Notes under the pieces: model-generated
What the model was told of the DNA's origin: nothing
The model's database searches: none
The model's input: the letters and a program-made list of their open reading frames with translations, nothing else
Made by a program: the position numbers and the translations under genes
Origin: Gonatopus flavifemur
Taxonomy: Eukaryota; Arthropoda; Insecta; Hymenoptera; Dryinidae
Length of the DNA: 64,000 nt
Direction of reading: 5' to 3'
NCBI GenBank assembly: GCA_018340375.1
Contig: JAFFJZ010000007.1
Coordinates: 4,774,001-4,838,000, forward strand
Shown: positions 44,591-55,854 of the stretch, piece after piece
How the letters are laid out: every line of letters begins with the position of its first letter
Numbering within the stretch: the stretch's first letter is position 1

Positions 44591-44968
44591 TCGACATTGA
44601 AATATCGCACTGTTTAGAGATGATCGAAAAAGCTTTTATGTTCAAACATTCTATTATGTTGAATATATTTCCGATATGAATTTGTATTGGTTGTCAGATA
44701 TGTTTATATGTGCGTGATGATGTACGATAACTCTCACTTATTTCTTCCATGAATTTAATGAACGTCGGAAGGGGAAAAGTTCTGCAACGTACTTATGAAA
44801 CGAAGAAACAAAAAAAAATCAAAATGAGATATTCAACATTGAAATATCCCACTGTTCGAAAATGATTGACAAAGATTTTATGTTTAATCATTTTATTATG
44901 TTAAACATATACCCGATATGATTTAGCACTTATTGCCACACCTGTTTATATGTGCGTGAAGATGTACG
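44591..44968. repeat. 240 bp tandem duplication (copy 2 continues at 48211-48306)
   Basis: Copy 1 is 44591-44830; copy 2 is 44831-44968 plus 48211 to about 48306. Shared words include ATTGAAATATC(G/C)CACTGTT, TGTTTATATGTGCGTGA and TTTAATGAACGTCGGAAG. Copy 2 is interrupted by a 3.2 kb element exactly at TGTACG; copy 1 has the uninterrupted TGATGTACGATAACTCTCAC. Confidence 0.9.
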
Positions 44969-45390
44969 CAGGGTTGCGACAGGTCAGGGGAGTCGGGGAA
45001 TTGAAAAATGGTCAGGGAAATCAGGAAAAAGTCAGGGAAACTCATTGCAAGGTCAGGGAATTCCGCTCCAAGATTTTTATAATTACACCAAAAAATGAAA
45101 TTTGTTAAATAACTAAATTTTTGTAAGGTATGTCTTTTGTTTCCAATATTTTCACCAGTACGCTCATACGAACACTCCAAATATGCATCCTGGCTGTATA
45201 ATTGAAGATTCAATTCATCCATCTGACAAAAAATATACTTTCAATCAGTCATAGGTCTGTACAATATTCTATTTCTTAATTCCCCGACCGAATTATATTT
45301 TTCTTGTATTATTTTATTATATAAATTATTACTATATTAATTATTATCCATCTAAGTACGCTAGCATTCTTCTGAGTACATCCGTTGTAC

Positions 45391-47080
45391 ACTGTTAAAA
45401 AAATTGTAATTTTCCGGTACCATGGAACTGGAAAATTTCGGTTCATAATGAATTTTTCCGTCCACGTACAGGGAAATCTCTGTTGTACTGAAATTTTTCC
45501 GTATTTTACGGAGAACAATGTCGCTGCACGGAAAAAAATGTGTATGTTAGAACCAGCAATATAAGAATTGTTAACATTTTATTGCTGGTTATACAATAAT
45601 TTGTTGCTCTTACAGCAACAGCGCATTGTTTCAGTAACAAAAATTGTATTGCTGACAATCACTGGTTGAAATGACAATATCAGTTGCCATTTCAACTCAC
45701 AATACATATTGCTGATTTGACGAAACAAAATTAAGCAGCGAGAACAATGAGTATCACTGAATTAACAAAACAAATTGTCGTAACAAAATCCATTCATTGT
45801 CAAAACAGTTATATATTTTGAACATATAAAACAATATAATTATTCCCTTGAGAAATTAATTATGAACCATTACGGGAGGTGGTTAAAAATGATATCCAAG
45901 TGATATACATTTTTCTGCTAACCCTTTTTTGATCAAGTTTTCCTTGAATTCACAAACACAAAAATTAATTCCAATTTTTGATTGAGCAACAAATTTTACA
46001 TGCGTTCAATTGAAAAAAAAAACAAAATTGAAAAGTTTTATTCGTTTCTGGAAAAATTCCTGTGATTCAAATCCTAATTCATCCATTCAATATGCACGAT
46101 TTTATGTTTCTCTTGAATGTATTTTCATCGTAAACTCTAAACATAGTCGAGGATTACAACATATGGCAATTTGAGTACTCAATTGTCATCTTGGAGATCA
46201 GCTGATGTGACAAAGGCTTTGATTCCTACTCGGAGGACCCAGGTTCGAATCTCGCTAAGACAACTTCGCAACATTGGAACTTGAAATCGTCTTTTATTCA
46301 CAAATGGATTAGCACAAATCGTAATAGAATGTTCGTGAAGATAAATTCGGACGAAAAATTTTTTTCCTCGGCCAAAAGTAATATTTTTTTAAATATATAA
46401 ATACAAATTTTGTATGTAACTACACTGAGAAAAAAAATGCTTTGAATCAATGAATTTTTCTTTGAGTCTAAGAAATGGATTCATCCAATGGTATCTGTGG
46501 AGTTATTGCATCAACTTCATGTAATATATGATTCACGCAGAAGTGGTAGGATCATTGACTGAAATATGAGATACTTAGAATTGATAAAAAAATCATTGCA
46601 TGAAAAATTTTGATTTTAGAATCAAAGAAATACTATATGATTCAATGAATGATGTATTTGATAGACAGAAGCCATTCATAACACTTATGCACCCAATTGT
46701 AGTGCCAGAATGATACATTTTCCTTTCAATAGAATATTTCATTATTTGAATATAACAATTTTTAGAATAGGAGAATATCAATTCAAATGATATGAAGATT
46801 TCTTAAATTTGAAGTGAAATTCCATTATGAGTATAAAATGAAAATTTGGTTCGAATAAATAAATATTTGAGAAAATGAATATCTTTTCCAATCTAAAAAG
46901 TCTATTTTATAGAAGGTATGAATTCAGTTATTGGTAACAAAGTTGTTGTAAAATCACCTCAATCCAAAAGATCTTCAAAACATTCAGAAAAGCTATTTAT
47001 ATTAATATATCTTTCTTCAAATCAATGAATTGTGTTTTGATTGGATGAATTATGTTTTAAAAAATTTTCAAAATAAAAAG
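45391..47080. repeat. Stack of diverged MITE fragments inside the 3.2 kb element
   Basis: Recognisable starts are CACTGTTAAAAAAATTG (45392), CACGGAAAAAAATGTG (about 45535, interior of CAGCAATA/TATTGCTG words) and CACTGAGAAAAAAAATGC (about 46425, interior of ATTCAATGAAT-type words to about 47080). Their right ends could not be fixed by eye. The only ORFs are short and matched by antisense shadows. Confidence 0.45.
46189..46260 (+). ncRNA. Possible tRNA-like segment (B-box), decayed
   Basis: GGTTCGAATC is a perfect pol III B-box core. The 72 nt span begins TCTTGGA and ends GCTAAGA, which can pair at about six of seven acceptor positions. The D and anticodon stems do not fold well, so it is not a functional tRNA; a SINE head or tRNA pseudogene is more likely. 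Confidence 0.3.
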
Positions 47081-47277
47081 GGATCAGGGCAGCTGTACAA
47101 GGGCGGGGGTGCCTTTCTAGTTCTTGTGATCTGTAATTTATTTGAGAAATTGGATTATTCGATCGGATGATTATTGTGTTAGAGAAGTCCGAAGAAACTG
47201 CTTTCCTCCTATGCGATGAAGTTTTATCCGCTGATGGTGTTCAATGCTGTAATCTGGAAGAAAAATTTATTTAGGTA

Positions 47278-47362
47278 GATAATGTGCACAGTTACATAGT
47301 TACAATTATATGATAAATTTCATTTCATGTAATTGTAACTATTTAACTATGCACATTGAATA
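47278..47362. repeat. Short palindrome
   Basis: AATGTGCACAGTTACATAGTT at the left pairs with AACTATTTAACTATGCACATT at the right, around an ATGATAAATTTCATTTCAT centre. Probably a tiny MITE. Confidence 0.6.
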
Positions 47363-47559
47363 CTAAAAAACCTTCCCTCTAACGAGAGAGTGGGCAATAT
47401 TGAACTCATAAAACAGATTGTATCCATAATGAGCTCTTTTACACCTTTTGTGCTATCTGGGATAAAACTTGGAAGCTCTCATACATATTCGTTTATTGAA
47501 TTCAAAAATCTAAATATCCGATACATACATAGATGCATAGTAAAGTTGGCTTTATATAC

Positions 47560-47759
47560 ACTATAAAAAATTTTTTTCTGTGTTCACAAAAAAATTTGAC
47601 AGTTTTGTACACAAACATTTCCTTTGGTGGATTTTCAAACAAAATTTGGAGGAAATCAAAAGTTTTGGGCAACTAACAAAAATGTTTGATTTTCTCCAAA
47701 TTTTGTTTGAACCCCATTAAGAGAAATGTCTGTGTAGAAAACTCAATTTTTTTGCAGTG
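47560..47759. mobile_element. TA-flanked MITE, CACTATAAAAAATT terminus
   Basis: Ends CACTATAAAAAATTTTTTTC and AATTTTTTTGCAGTG are flanked by TA (47558-47559 and 47760-47761). The interior pairs through AAACAAAATTTGGAGGAAAT and ATTTTCTCCAAATTTTGTTT. Confidence 0.75.
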
Positions 47760-48385
47760 TAAAGTTATTGGATTGAATATCTAAACGTTTATGGAATCCA
47801 CGAATATAATAACTAACAGTAAACTTTCGTGCAAATTTTGTTTTTATCAATTAGCATACCTTTATTACAGATTGAACTGTATTTTCAATTCTTCGAATAT
47901 CAAACAAATATTTACATCAAGCTGCAGAAATTATTATTTTTAATCGAAGGTTTATCTTTTCAACATATAATTACATATTCTACTTGCGATATGATTCATA
48001 ACAGTTCAGCAAATACAACGGTAGATATTTTACAGGATTGACAGCTCTTCACTGACATGACATCATCATCAGTGCACCATTCAAACGTCAGTAATCATTG
48101 TGCGTAGGTGGTCTCCAAAAGAGTCAGGGAAAACAGTTGTCTTAGTCAGGGAAAGTCAGGGAAAAGTCAGGGAATTTCAACTTTATGGTTTTGTCGCAAC
48201 CCTGTGTACGATAACCCTCACGCACTCTGTTTTTGTGAATTTAATGAACGTCGGAAGAGGAAGAATTTTTCAACGCAGTTCTGAAACGAGTAAACAATAA
48301 ATCAAAATTCAAATTCCGCAGCAATAAACCATACTGACAATATTGCTCAAAAATTTACGTTGTGATCCCCCAATCATGCTGAAAC

Positions 48386-50004
48386 ATGAAGAGACAAATT
48401 AATAAAATGTTTGACATTCATAAAAAAATTCATAAAGATGATTTTTCTGTTACACAAAATGTAACGTTGTCAGACCATTTCCCTACCTTATTAACAATTG
48501 AAAAGAAACGAACCCATGTCATTATTCAAAATATTCAATATAGAGGATCAATAAATACTCAACCGTGTTGGAAAAAAGATAAAACAAGATTATTCACGAA
48601 TAATATGCAATGGCAGGAAGAAATTCGAACTGATTTTGTAAATTCAGGAGCGAATGAGCTCAATGAGAAACTCATAACTACAATTAAAAACGTAGCGTTT
48701 CCCATTGGTATGACCCAATCTATTAAGTCTTCTCAACCTAGATTACAACCCTGGTATGATAAAGAATGTTTAACTCTAAGAAAGCTTCTGCGTAAAGTAA
48801 CTGAAATATGCCGTAAAACAAACTTTTAAAATGTAATGAAATGAGACAAAAATATTCAAGTCAAAAAAAAGCTTATAAAAAAATTATGTGAACAAAAACG
48901 AAAAGAGTATGAGAAAAACTCAATAGAAAAGTTCTCTAATGTACACGATTCTGTGACTTTTTGGAATGCTATAAATATGTTTCGAGGCAAATCTAGAGAG
49001 AAAACTCCTATATCTATAGTACAATGGGAACGGTTTTTTAAAACTATTTATTCTGTAAAAAATGTATGTACAGATCAATATTTTGGGGTCGAAGACCCGA
49101 TTTTAGATAGCATTATGAATTATGATGAACTACAATCTGTATTAAAAAAAGCCATAGGCGTAGACCAAGTGAGCAATGAATTCATCAAAGCGCTTCCTCA
49201 AAACTGGAAATTATATCTAACCAATCTTTTCAATAAAATCTTAACTGAAGAGATACCAAGAAGCTGGTCAGAAGTCACTATGCGTATGATATACAAAAAG
49301 AAAGGAGAAAAAACGATCCGCTAAACTATAGGAGAATCGCTTTGATCGATCACATTATGAAAGTGTTTACAAGTATTTTTAATGATAGAATTACGAAATG
49401 GGCTGAACGTAATAAAATAATACCAGAAAGCCAATATGGTTTTAGAAAACATCGAGGATGTCTCGATAGTATTTTCGCACTGCAATCTGTAATTCAAATC
49501 AATTTGAGACACCCTGGAGCAACAATTTATGGTTTATTCATAGATTTTAAGAGAGCATTTGACTCTGTCGATCATAGAATTCTCTGGTCTAAACTAATGA
49601 CTATCAGTCTCAGTGCTGAACTTATAAGAATTCTCAAGAATATTTACGAACGAGCTACCTTGTGTATAAAACAGGACGGTGAACTGTCAGAGAATATACC
49701 AATAACCGAGGGTGTGCTCCAAGGTGAGATGTTAAGCCCGCTACTGTCCATATTATACATTGCAGATCTCGATTCATCCTTTAAAAGTAAAAATCTAGAA
49801 GGTGTCAGCATCGATCATCTCAACGAACTCTTTAATTTGCTGTATGCAGATGATTTGGTTATTTTAGCGCGCTCAATACAAGACCTCAAACTCAAAATTA
49901 AAGCGCTGGAAGAATACTGCGAGTTAAATAATAAGCTGCAAGTCAATCCTAAGAAGACCAAAATCACCAAAGAAACTTACCAAAGAATACATGCAACGCG
50001 CTGA
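48386..50004 (+). pseudogene. 5'-truncated LINE, endonuclease tail and reverse transcriptase
   Basis: Plus strand, four pieces. 48386-48829 holds the end of an endonuclease (TLSDHFPTLLTI, the SDH motif). About 48840-48950 is out of frame. 48953-49324 holds the RT start (IGVDQVSNEFIKALP, EVTMRMIYKKKGEK). 49342-50004 continues one frame over with IPESQYGFRKHRGCLDSIF, YGLFIDFKRAFDSVDH, TEGVLQGEMLSPLLSIL and LLYADDLVILA (catalytic YADD), stopping at 50004. Frameshifts lie near 48830-48950 and 49325. The 5' part is missing and the 3' end is undefined. It is a third LINE lineage, different from the two on the minus strand, and inactive. Confidence 0.85.
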
Positions 50005-50598
50005 TTAGAGTAGAGCTTGGGAAAACAAAACTAGCTCATATAGTGTTCAATCAAACGTGGAATTATATTTTAAGAATCATAAAGATGGAACAAATTATCA
50101 TGAACACGTTATGAATGCCACTCTGCATCCTCTGGGAATTTTTGGAGATCTCGTTAGATGTTGCGTGTATTCCTTTCGAACACTAAATGCATTCATGATA
50201 ATAAATTCTATGTGTTCTTGAATATGAATTCTCTTGGCATTCAAGAGGGATGTGCTATGTGGAAAAATACCCGCACTGTGCCATGGATTGCTCTTGAAAA
50301 TGACACACGTGGAATATCCATACGATAAAAAATCAAATAAGATTAATGAAGAAATGGATGACAAATGAAAATTTGAAAAGTATTTCAGAAAGTATTTCAC
50401 GTTTTGTTGAGGTACACACAAAAATGTATTTCAAATACAAAATATAAAATACTCATAATTCATGTATTTCAAATACGTATTTGAAATAATGTTGTTGAAA
50501 TACGTATTTCAAATACTTTCTTATGGAATACTATTCAGCCCTGAATCTCAGTGATGGGATACACTGAAACTTCTGAAAATCGTTCCCCACCCTGCTTA
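50005..50598. repeat. Interval containing a TATTTCAAATAC-word repeat
   Basis: 50005-50400 shows no gene; it could include LINE 3' sequence. About 50408-50520 is made of repeated GTATTTCAAATAC / GTATTTGAAATA words, probably a small MITE interior. Confidence 0.45.
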
Positions 50599-50737
50599 AA
50601 GTGTCATATAGAATCGTATAGGATATCATAGATGATGATTCAAAAACATGATAAGATTCACAGTTTCTATCATGTTTTTGAATCATATTTTATGATATTC
50701 TATACGATTCTATATGACACTTTAAGCAGGGCAAGTA
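50599..50737. mobile_element. Palindromic MITE, CCCTGCTTAAAG terminus
   Basis: CCCTGCTTAAAGTGTCATAT at the left is perfectly complementary to ATATGACACTTTAAGCAGGG at the right, and pairing extends nearly to the centre (TCAAAAACATGATA / TATCATGTTTTTGA). No target duplication was identified. Confidence 0.8.
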
Positions 50738-50787
50738 ACACGAAAGTGTTTGTAAAGTACTGTGAAAATGCCATCTGCTTATATTAA

Positions 50788-50887
50788 TTTGGTACAGCTA
50801 AAAACATTGCATGGCAAGTTCATAGGACATTCATTTCCGTGAACGTATTATGAAGATACTTTGAACGTGTTTAGCTGTACCAAATGC
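50788..50887. repeat. Short inverted repeat
   Basis: ATTTGGTACAGCTAAAAAC pairs with GTTTAGCTGTACCAAAT about 70 bp away. Confidence 0.5.
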
Positions 50888-50889
50888 AT

Positions 50890-51297
50890 TTTATAAGAAT
50901 ATTCTATGATTCTTCTATGTACGTGGTTGTGTTGCTTGGGTGACCAATTTTCCATGTATCTACAAATCTTACCGCTTTAGGAAACGAATACAATTTATGG
51001 AGGTTCTCAACACCAATCTATATTGAACCTGTATGGGAAAACCATATAAGGCCTAGATACAAAAGCGTGACATTCCTATATAGGTCCTGTATTGTATCCT
51101 TACTGGGGTCCAAACATCAAGGTGGAAAATTAATCAGGGCCCGATTATTGCCTGAAAAAAATTTCCACACAGGTATTCGAGTACTAGATTCACACCATAC
51201 TTATGCTTTCATCAAGAGTTTCCCAAAATTATACTTGATACACACCACAGTGTATTCAATCGACTCGTTCGGTATTTACATCAACGTCACCTAATTC
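50890..51297. other. Interval with no recognised gene
   Basis: A 75-codon ORF (51067-51294) has no motif. Words such as TATATAGGTCCTGTAT may be decayed palindromes. Nothing supportable. Confidence 0.35.
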
Positions 51298-52573
51298 CCA
51301 GTGAACACCTTATGTAAATGTCACATAACACAGTAATCACAAGTTACTAAACTCTATGATATATATGTGATGTAATGATTATGTAATATTTTACGCTCAT
51401 GTTACGTAACAATTTGTTACTTCTGTGTTATGTTCTAATTACATAGGCAACTTACCTTCAGAAAATATGACTTAGAATTTTTGTTATGTATTAGTTACGT
51501 AGCACCGTATGTAAATATTACAGAACATAGAAATCAGAAGTTACATACTTTTGTTATGTATTCGGAATGTAGCGATGATATAACATTCTACGCTCATATT
51601 ACGTTACAATTTGTTATTTCTATGTCACTCTGTAGTTACATATGCAAGTGACCTGAAGAAAACAAGAAAACCAGAAAAACACTGAGTCCGTGAGTATTGG
51701 CACAATATTGATTTAATCTCTGTTCGAAATATGAGAAAATCAAGAAAGTATTTTTTTTCAGCTACATACGCAGTGACCACCGAGAGTAATATTGATTGAA
51801 CTATTTCTGTATATTACGCAGCTTATCCAGGTAGAAACGCGCATTCAAAGTGCTTCAAGGCGCTGCTTTGCTACTTGGGTACGTAACGGTTATGTCAATG
51901 TTCCATTCAGTGGGTGCTGGGATGTGAACATAAAAGAAATGGAATTTTTTTCTCATAATTACATAATTCTTCAGCATTGAAGTGACATCGCCATTACATT
52001 GCAGCTGCACTGTAAGAAAAAACTGGAAATTTACAGTGCAACTTGACTGAAAAATTTCAGTGCTAGCACTAGAATATGGATATTCCAGTCCTTATAATTA
52101 AAATGCATAATTTCGATTCCGTAAGTTTTCTTGATTGAGACTTCGAATAATGATCGTAATTGTAGCGGATAAAATTCATATATAAGGTTCTCAAAGTCTA
52201 TCCTTTTGTGTATTCTAAATGTAAAGCATATATCCATCTAGATATGTGATCAAGTTCCTCAGTGATCTTGAAACACAAGGAATATGCGAAATCACTTCGC
52301 GTAACAAAATTTTTTTCAATTTTTACGAATATTTTCAGCAATAATTTTCCAGTACATGTACTGGAAAAGTCCAGTACGTTTGTGTACCGGTTAGGTAAAG
52401 GTTCTGCTTTGTATTCAGGTAGCTGTAATGTAACATTGTTCCTCGCGTAGTTATGTAAGTGAGTAGGAAATTGTGAGTCACATGTAACTCACATGGGACT
52501 CCTAAGTTATGTAACCGGCTACTCAACGTTATGTGGTTTTTATTGAACATTTACGTAACTGTGTTCATTGGGT
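51298..52573. repeat. Large MITE, CCCAGTGAACAC terminus, with nested insert
   Basis: The left end CCCAGTGAACACCTTATGTA faces ACGTAACTGTGTTCATTGGG at the right, the same terminus as at 10712-10992. The interior is full of GTTACTTCTGTGTTATG and TTACATA words in both orientations. A nested element begins CACTGTAAGAAAAAACTGG near 52009 and contains CCAGTACATGTACTGGAAAA; its right end is not fixed. Confidence 0.6.
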
Positions 52574-52796
52574 TGATCCTCTCTCCATATTGGAGCAATA
52601 AATTTATGCCGTAGATCCTTTGATCAAATGTCTCCCAAAATTATGCTGGATACACCCTTGTACAGCAACTGAGTCACCTGGTGTTTACATCGAAATTACC
52701 CAATGCATTTTTTTTCTCTAAATTCAAGCGCTAGGAATATACCGCAGTTATGCCTCGTGTATTTTGAATGAACATCAAGGAACATTCAATTTGCAT

Positions 52797-53600
52797 CGTG
52801 TCAGTGTGAAATTGGTGTAATTTTAGTAGGTGTAATCGTCAAGTACATTTCCATGGATATCTCCGTGGTGGAAAAATGAGATTCTATATACCGAAATCAC
52901 ACTAAAATGTCATTTGTCAAGTGTGAAGTTGTTTGATGTACACTTGAAGTTCACCAAGTTCACTTTGACTCAGGGTAGGCAATAAAATGAATTTCATATA
53001 CCAAAATTACAGTGAGATCATATCATTGACACACAATGAATCTAATATTGACAAAATTTCGAAATCCAACATCAATTTTTCTAGCAAATCTGGGTATGTG
53101 TGATTTTAGTGTACTTCACAGATATATTTTCGCACAAATTCATTCAACGATTACACCCACTAAAATTAAATCAATTCTACACCTATATGGTCTCAGCGAA
53201 TATTATTTAATATACTCACAGAATACACGAAAATCACACGAAAGTACAGTAGGTTCTATAATGAGTGCTATATACCAAAGCTACACCAAGATTACATTGA
53301 TTAAATATCAACAAATTCAATCTTGGTGTAATTTTGGTGTACAAAGTTCATGTTACTACCTGCCTTGGGTTAGTTTGATTGGTGTGTATTGTAAGTGTAC
53401 GTCAAATAATAAGCACTTGACATCATAACAGCGTGGAATTGGTGTAAATTTAATAGTTGTTAATTATGGAAAAAATTGGTGCAAAAAATTCACAAATACA
53501 CCGTGTATTCATGGTGAAATACCAAAATCCCACTGATTTTCCACTTGACTTGCACCGATACCAAATTTACACCAAAAAAACACGGTGTAACATTTGCATT
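52797..53600. repeat. MITE-like block of GGTGTAATTTTGGTG words
   Basis: Variants of GGTGTAATTTT(A/G)GTG and their complements (ACACCAAATTTACACC) recur about a dozen times, together with AATTTCATATACCAAAAT. It is self-complementary at several scales and has no supported ORF. Clean termini were not identified. Confidence 0.5.
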
Positions 53601-54024
53601 AGGGTATATTTTTTTCGAAGAATATAATTTGAGGTACTTTCTTCTTCAAATCTTGAAAATATTTTCTTTCCGAAATTCTAGGCTAGAGTGGTGAAAGATC
53701 ATGAGTTGGATACTGAACACAGTTGATCAAAAATAAATTGTTTCGATGATTTTGTAGTGAACAATGTTTAAAACTTCTTTTGTGATATATTCTGATGTAT
53801 TGGAAATAGTTTTCAACCCAAATATTCTCAAAGTATACACTCTAATAAACGAAAACCACTCAAAGTATGTTCAAATCCATTCAATTATAAATGAGTTATA
53901 ACCATTTGAAATGTTCTGAGGTTTTAAATACTCCTGGGCGTATTTATTAGTTTTTTTGCGTAAGTGTTCTGAGGTTGAATTCTCAATTTTTGTGGCTCAG
54001 TGATGATATACTACTGACTTATAA
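53601..54024. other. AT-rich interval with a probable small MITE
   Basis: 53837-53963 begins CACTCTAATAAACGAAAAC and ends TATTAGTTTTTTTGCGTAAG, roughly inverted. The rest is featureless. Confidence 0.4.
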
Positions 54025-54025
54025 C

Positions 54026-54671
54026 TACCCACACAGGACACTTCCCGTACAGCATAACCACCGATTCTCCACCCAGGACTTCGGTGGACTGGAGGTGGAG
54101 AATCAGTGGAGAAATGAGAGCCATGGAAAAAGGGAGAAATAAGGAAGAGTCTCCGTTGAGGCAACGGAGAGGCGACGTGGATTTGTCCGCCCCCTGTATT
54201 TTCAATAAAATTTATGTTAGTGGATTCACTCATTGAAATTTGGTTGTGTAAATCGACAGATATGAATTTTATTGGAAATAAAGGGGGCTGACAAATCCAC
54301 GTCGCCTCTCTGTTGCCTCAACGGAGACTCCCTTATTTCTCCCTTATTTCCACAGCTCTCATTTCTCCACTGATTCTCCACCTCCAGTCCACCGAAGTCC
54401 TGGGTGGAGAATCGGTGGTTGTGCTGTACGGGTTACGTCGCCTCTCCGTGGAATTTAGGGAGAAAAGAGGGATTGGTGGATACAGCGTGGCACGATGGAG
54501 AAACAGCGTAGAGGCAACGGAGAAATGTCCGCCCGAAAACACGGCCCGGACATTTCTCCGTCGCATCTACGTTACCTCTACATCGTATCACGTAATATCC
54601 ATCACTCCCTTTCTTCTCCCTCAATTCTACGAAGATGCGATTCAATTCTTCGGTGACTGTCCTGTGTGGGT
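54026..54671. mobile_element. Double-palindrome MITE, ACCCACACAGGACA terminus
   Basis: The ends ACCCACACAGGACA and TGTCCTGTGTGGGT are perfect inverted repeats. The interior is two successive palindromes: 54050-54440, paired through GATTCTCCACCCAGGACTTC and TTGCCTCAACGGAGACTC, and 54440-54665, paired through GAGAAATGTCCGCCCG / CGGACATTTCTCCGTC. GC content is higher than in the surroundings. TA may flank it. Confidence 0.75.
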
Positions 54672-55850
54672 ATATATATACATATACTGTAGTAGTCTTT
54701 CCTTAGGAAAATTTACTCCATTCTGACCAAAACACTCCATTTTGGCGCCAATTTTTCGTAGGAAAATGAAGCGTTTTAGTCAAAATGGCGTAAATTTTCC
54801 TAATTTTTCTATCTGTCAATATATAATATGTAAACTCGTCAGGGTTGCAAAAAAAAACACAAACATGGGTTTTTTTTGTTTAAAACTACTATTTCTGTTT
54901 AAAACAATGTTTAAAACAATGTTTAAAACACAATTCCATAAAGAATTTGGTAATCGTTCAATAAGAGATCTACCCGGTAAATCAAACTTTATTAAGAGAT
55001 TTTTCTGAACGTTGAGGGATCGAGGGGAGTGGTATTAAATATAGGAACGTATAAACAACCCCCCCCCCCTCATGTTCAGAAAAACTTTTTAATGAGGTAT
55101 GAGTTCTGGGTAGATCTCCTTCTACATGATGATCAAGGCTTTTCTGATACATTCAGAACGAAGGATGAAAATTCCTTAATTGAATGATATACTGCATTCA
55201 TGCTTACAAAACCATTCTTTGTAACTCAGATTTTGATTTTTTTTATGATGGAAATTATATCAAAATATTCTATACATGACTCTTTCAAGTACTGTATTCC
55301 AACGATTGCTATTTATCCGATAATTGATACTCATCATGGCGGATTTTTGATGGAGCATGTTCAACTAATAGTGGTTTCAAAAGAAATTACTCTTCAATGC
55401 GTGTTCTTTCAAATAGAAACAGCGGAAATTCACCATTCCATACAAGGGTATTCATATCGCTAGAACCCCAGTAAAAAGATACAGGACAAATTGTCAAAAA
55501 GTCAACTCGCCGAATACTCGTTCATTGATACGTTCTAATGGAACATACTTAATCTCCAATTGTTTCATTGGAATTCACAATTCATTTGGAACAACTGATT
55601 TTTGGCAAGTTAGTTTGTGACCATTTATCCGTCACTCCAGTAAAATCCACTGTCTGAACAGTGAAAACTTTTCTCCAATGTTGACCGTAATAAACAGTGA
55701 ATATATGTAAGAATTATTGTTGTTACGGTCAAGGTTTTCTTCACTGAATGAAATAGTGTGATGTAATCTGCTTTGATGGTATGGAGATCGTGCATTAATT
55801 AAATTCTGATTATACTTGTAATTCAAAATTAAAAACCCAGTCTAATATCA
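54672..55850. other. Interval with small repeats, no gene
   Basis: 54703-54802 is a hairpin-like palindrome (TAGGAAAATTTACTCCATTC with AATGGCGTAAATTTTCCTA). 54895-54935 repeats GTTTAAAACAAT, as at 61320-61475. 55620-55760 has paired AAAACTTTTCTC/GGTTTTCTTCACTG and TTGACCGTAA/TTACGGTCAA. An 88-codon and an 87-codon ORF have no motif. Confidence 0.45.
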
Positions 55851-55854
55851 TTAA

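Larger units (their letters stand above)
44969..48204. mobile_element. 3.2 kb element with CAGGGTTGCGACA termini and 6 bp TSD
   Basis: Starts CAGGGTTGCGACA and ends TGTCGCAACCCTG. The flanks are TGTACG on both sides (44963-44968 and 48205-48210). Both subterminal regions carry repeats of GTCAGGGAA (four on the left within 45000-45062; four on the right, 48123-48172, same strand reading). No transposase ORF is present, so it is non-autonomous. The family is not assigned. Several MITEs and a tRNA-like segment lie inside it. Confidence 0.85.

Noticed and set aside
54313..54726. 137-codon ORF
   Set aside because: Lies across the double-palindrome MITE and reads the same hairpin in both directions.
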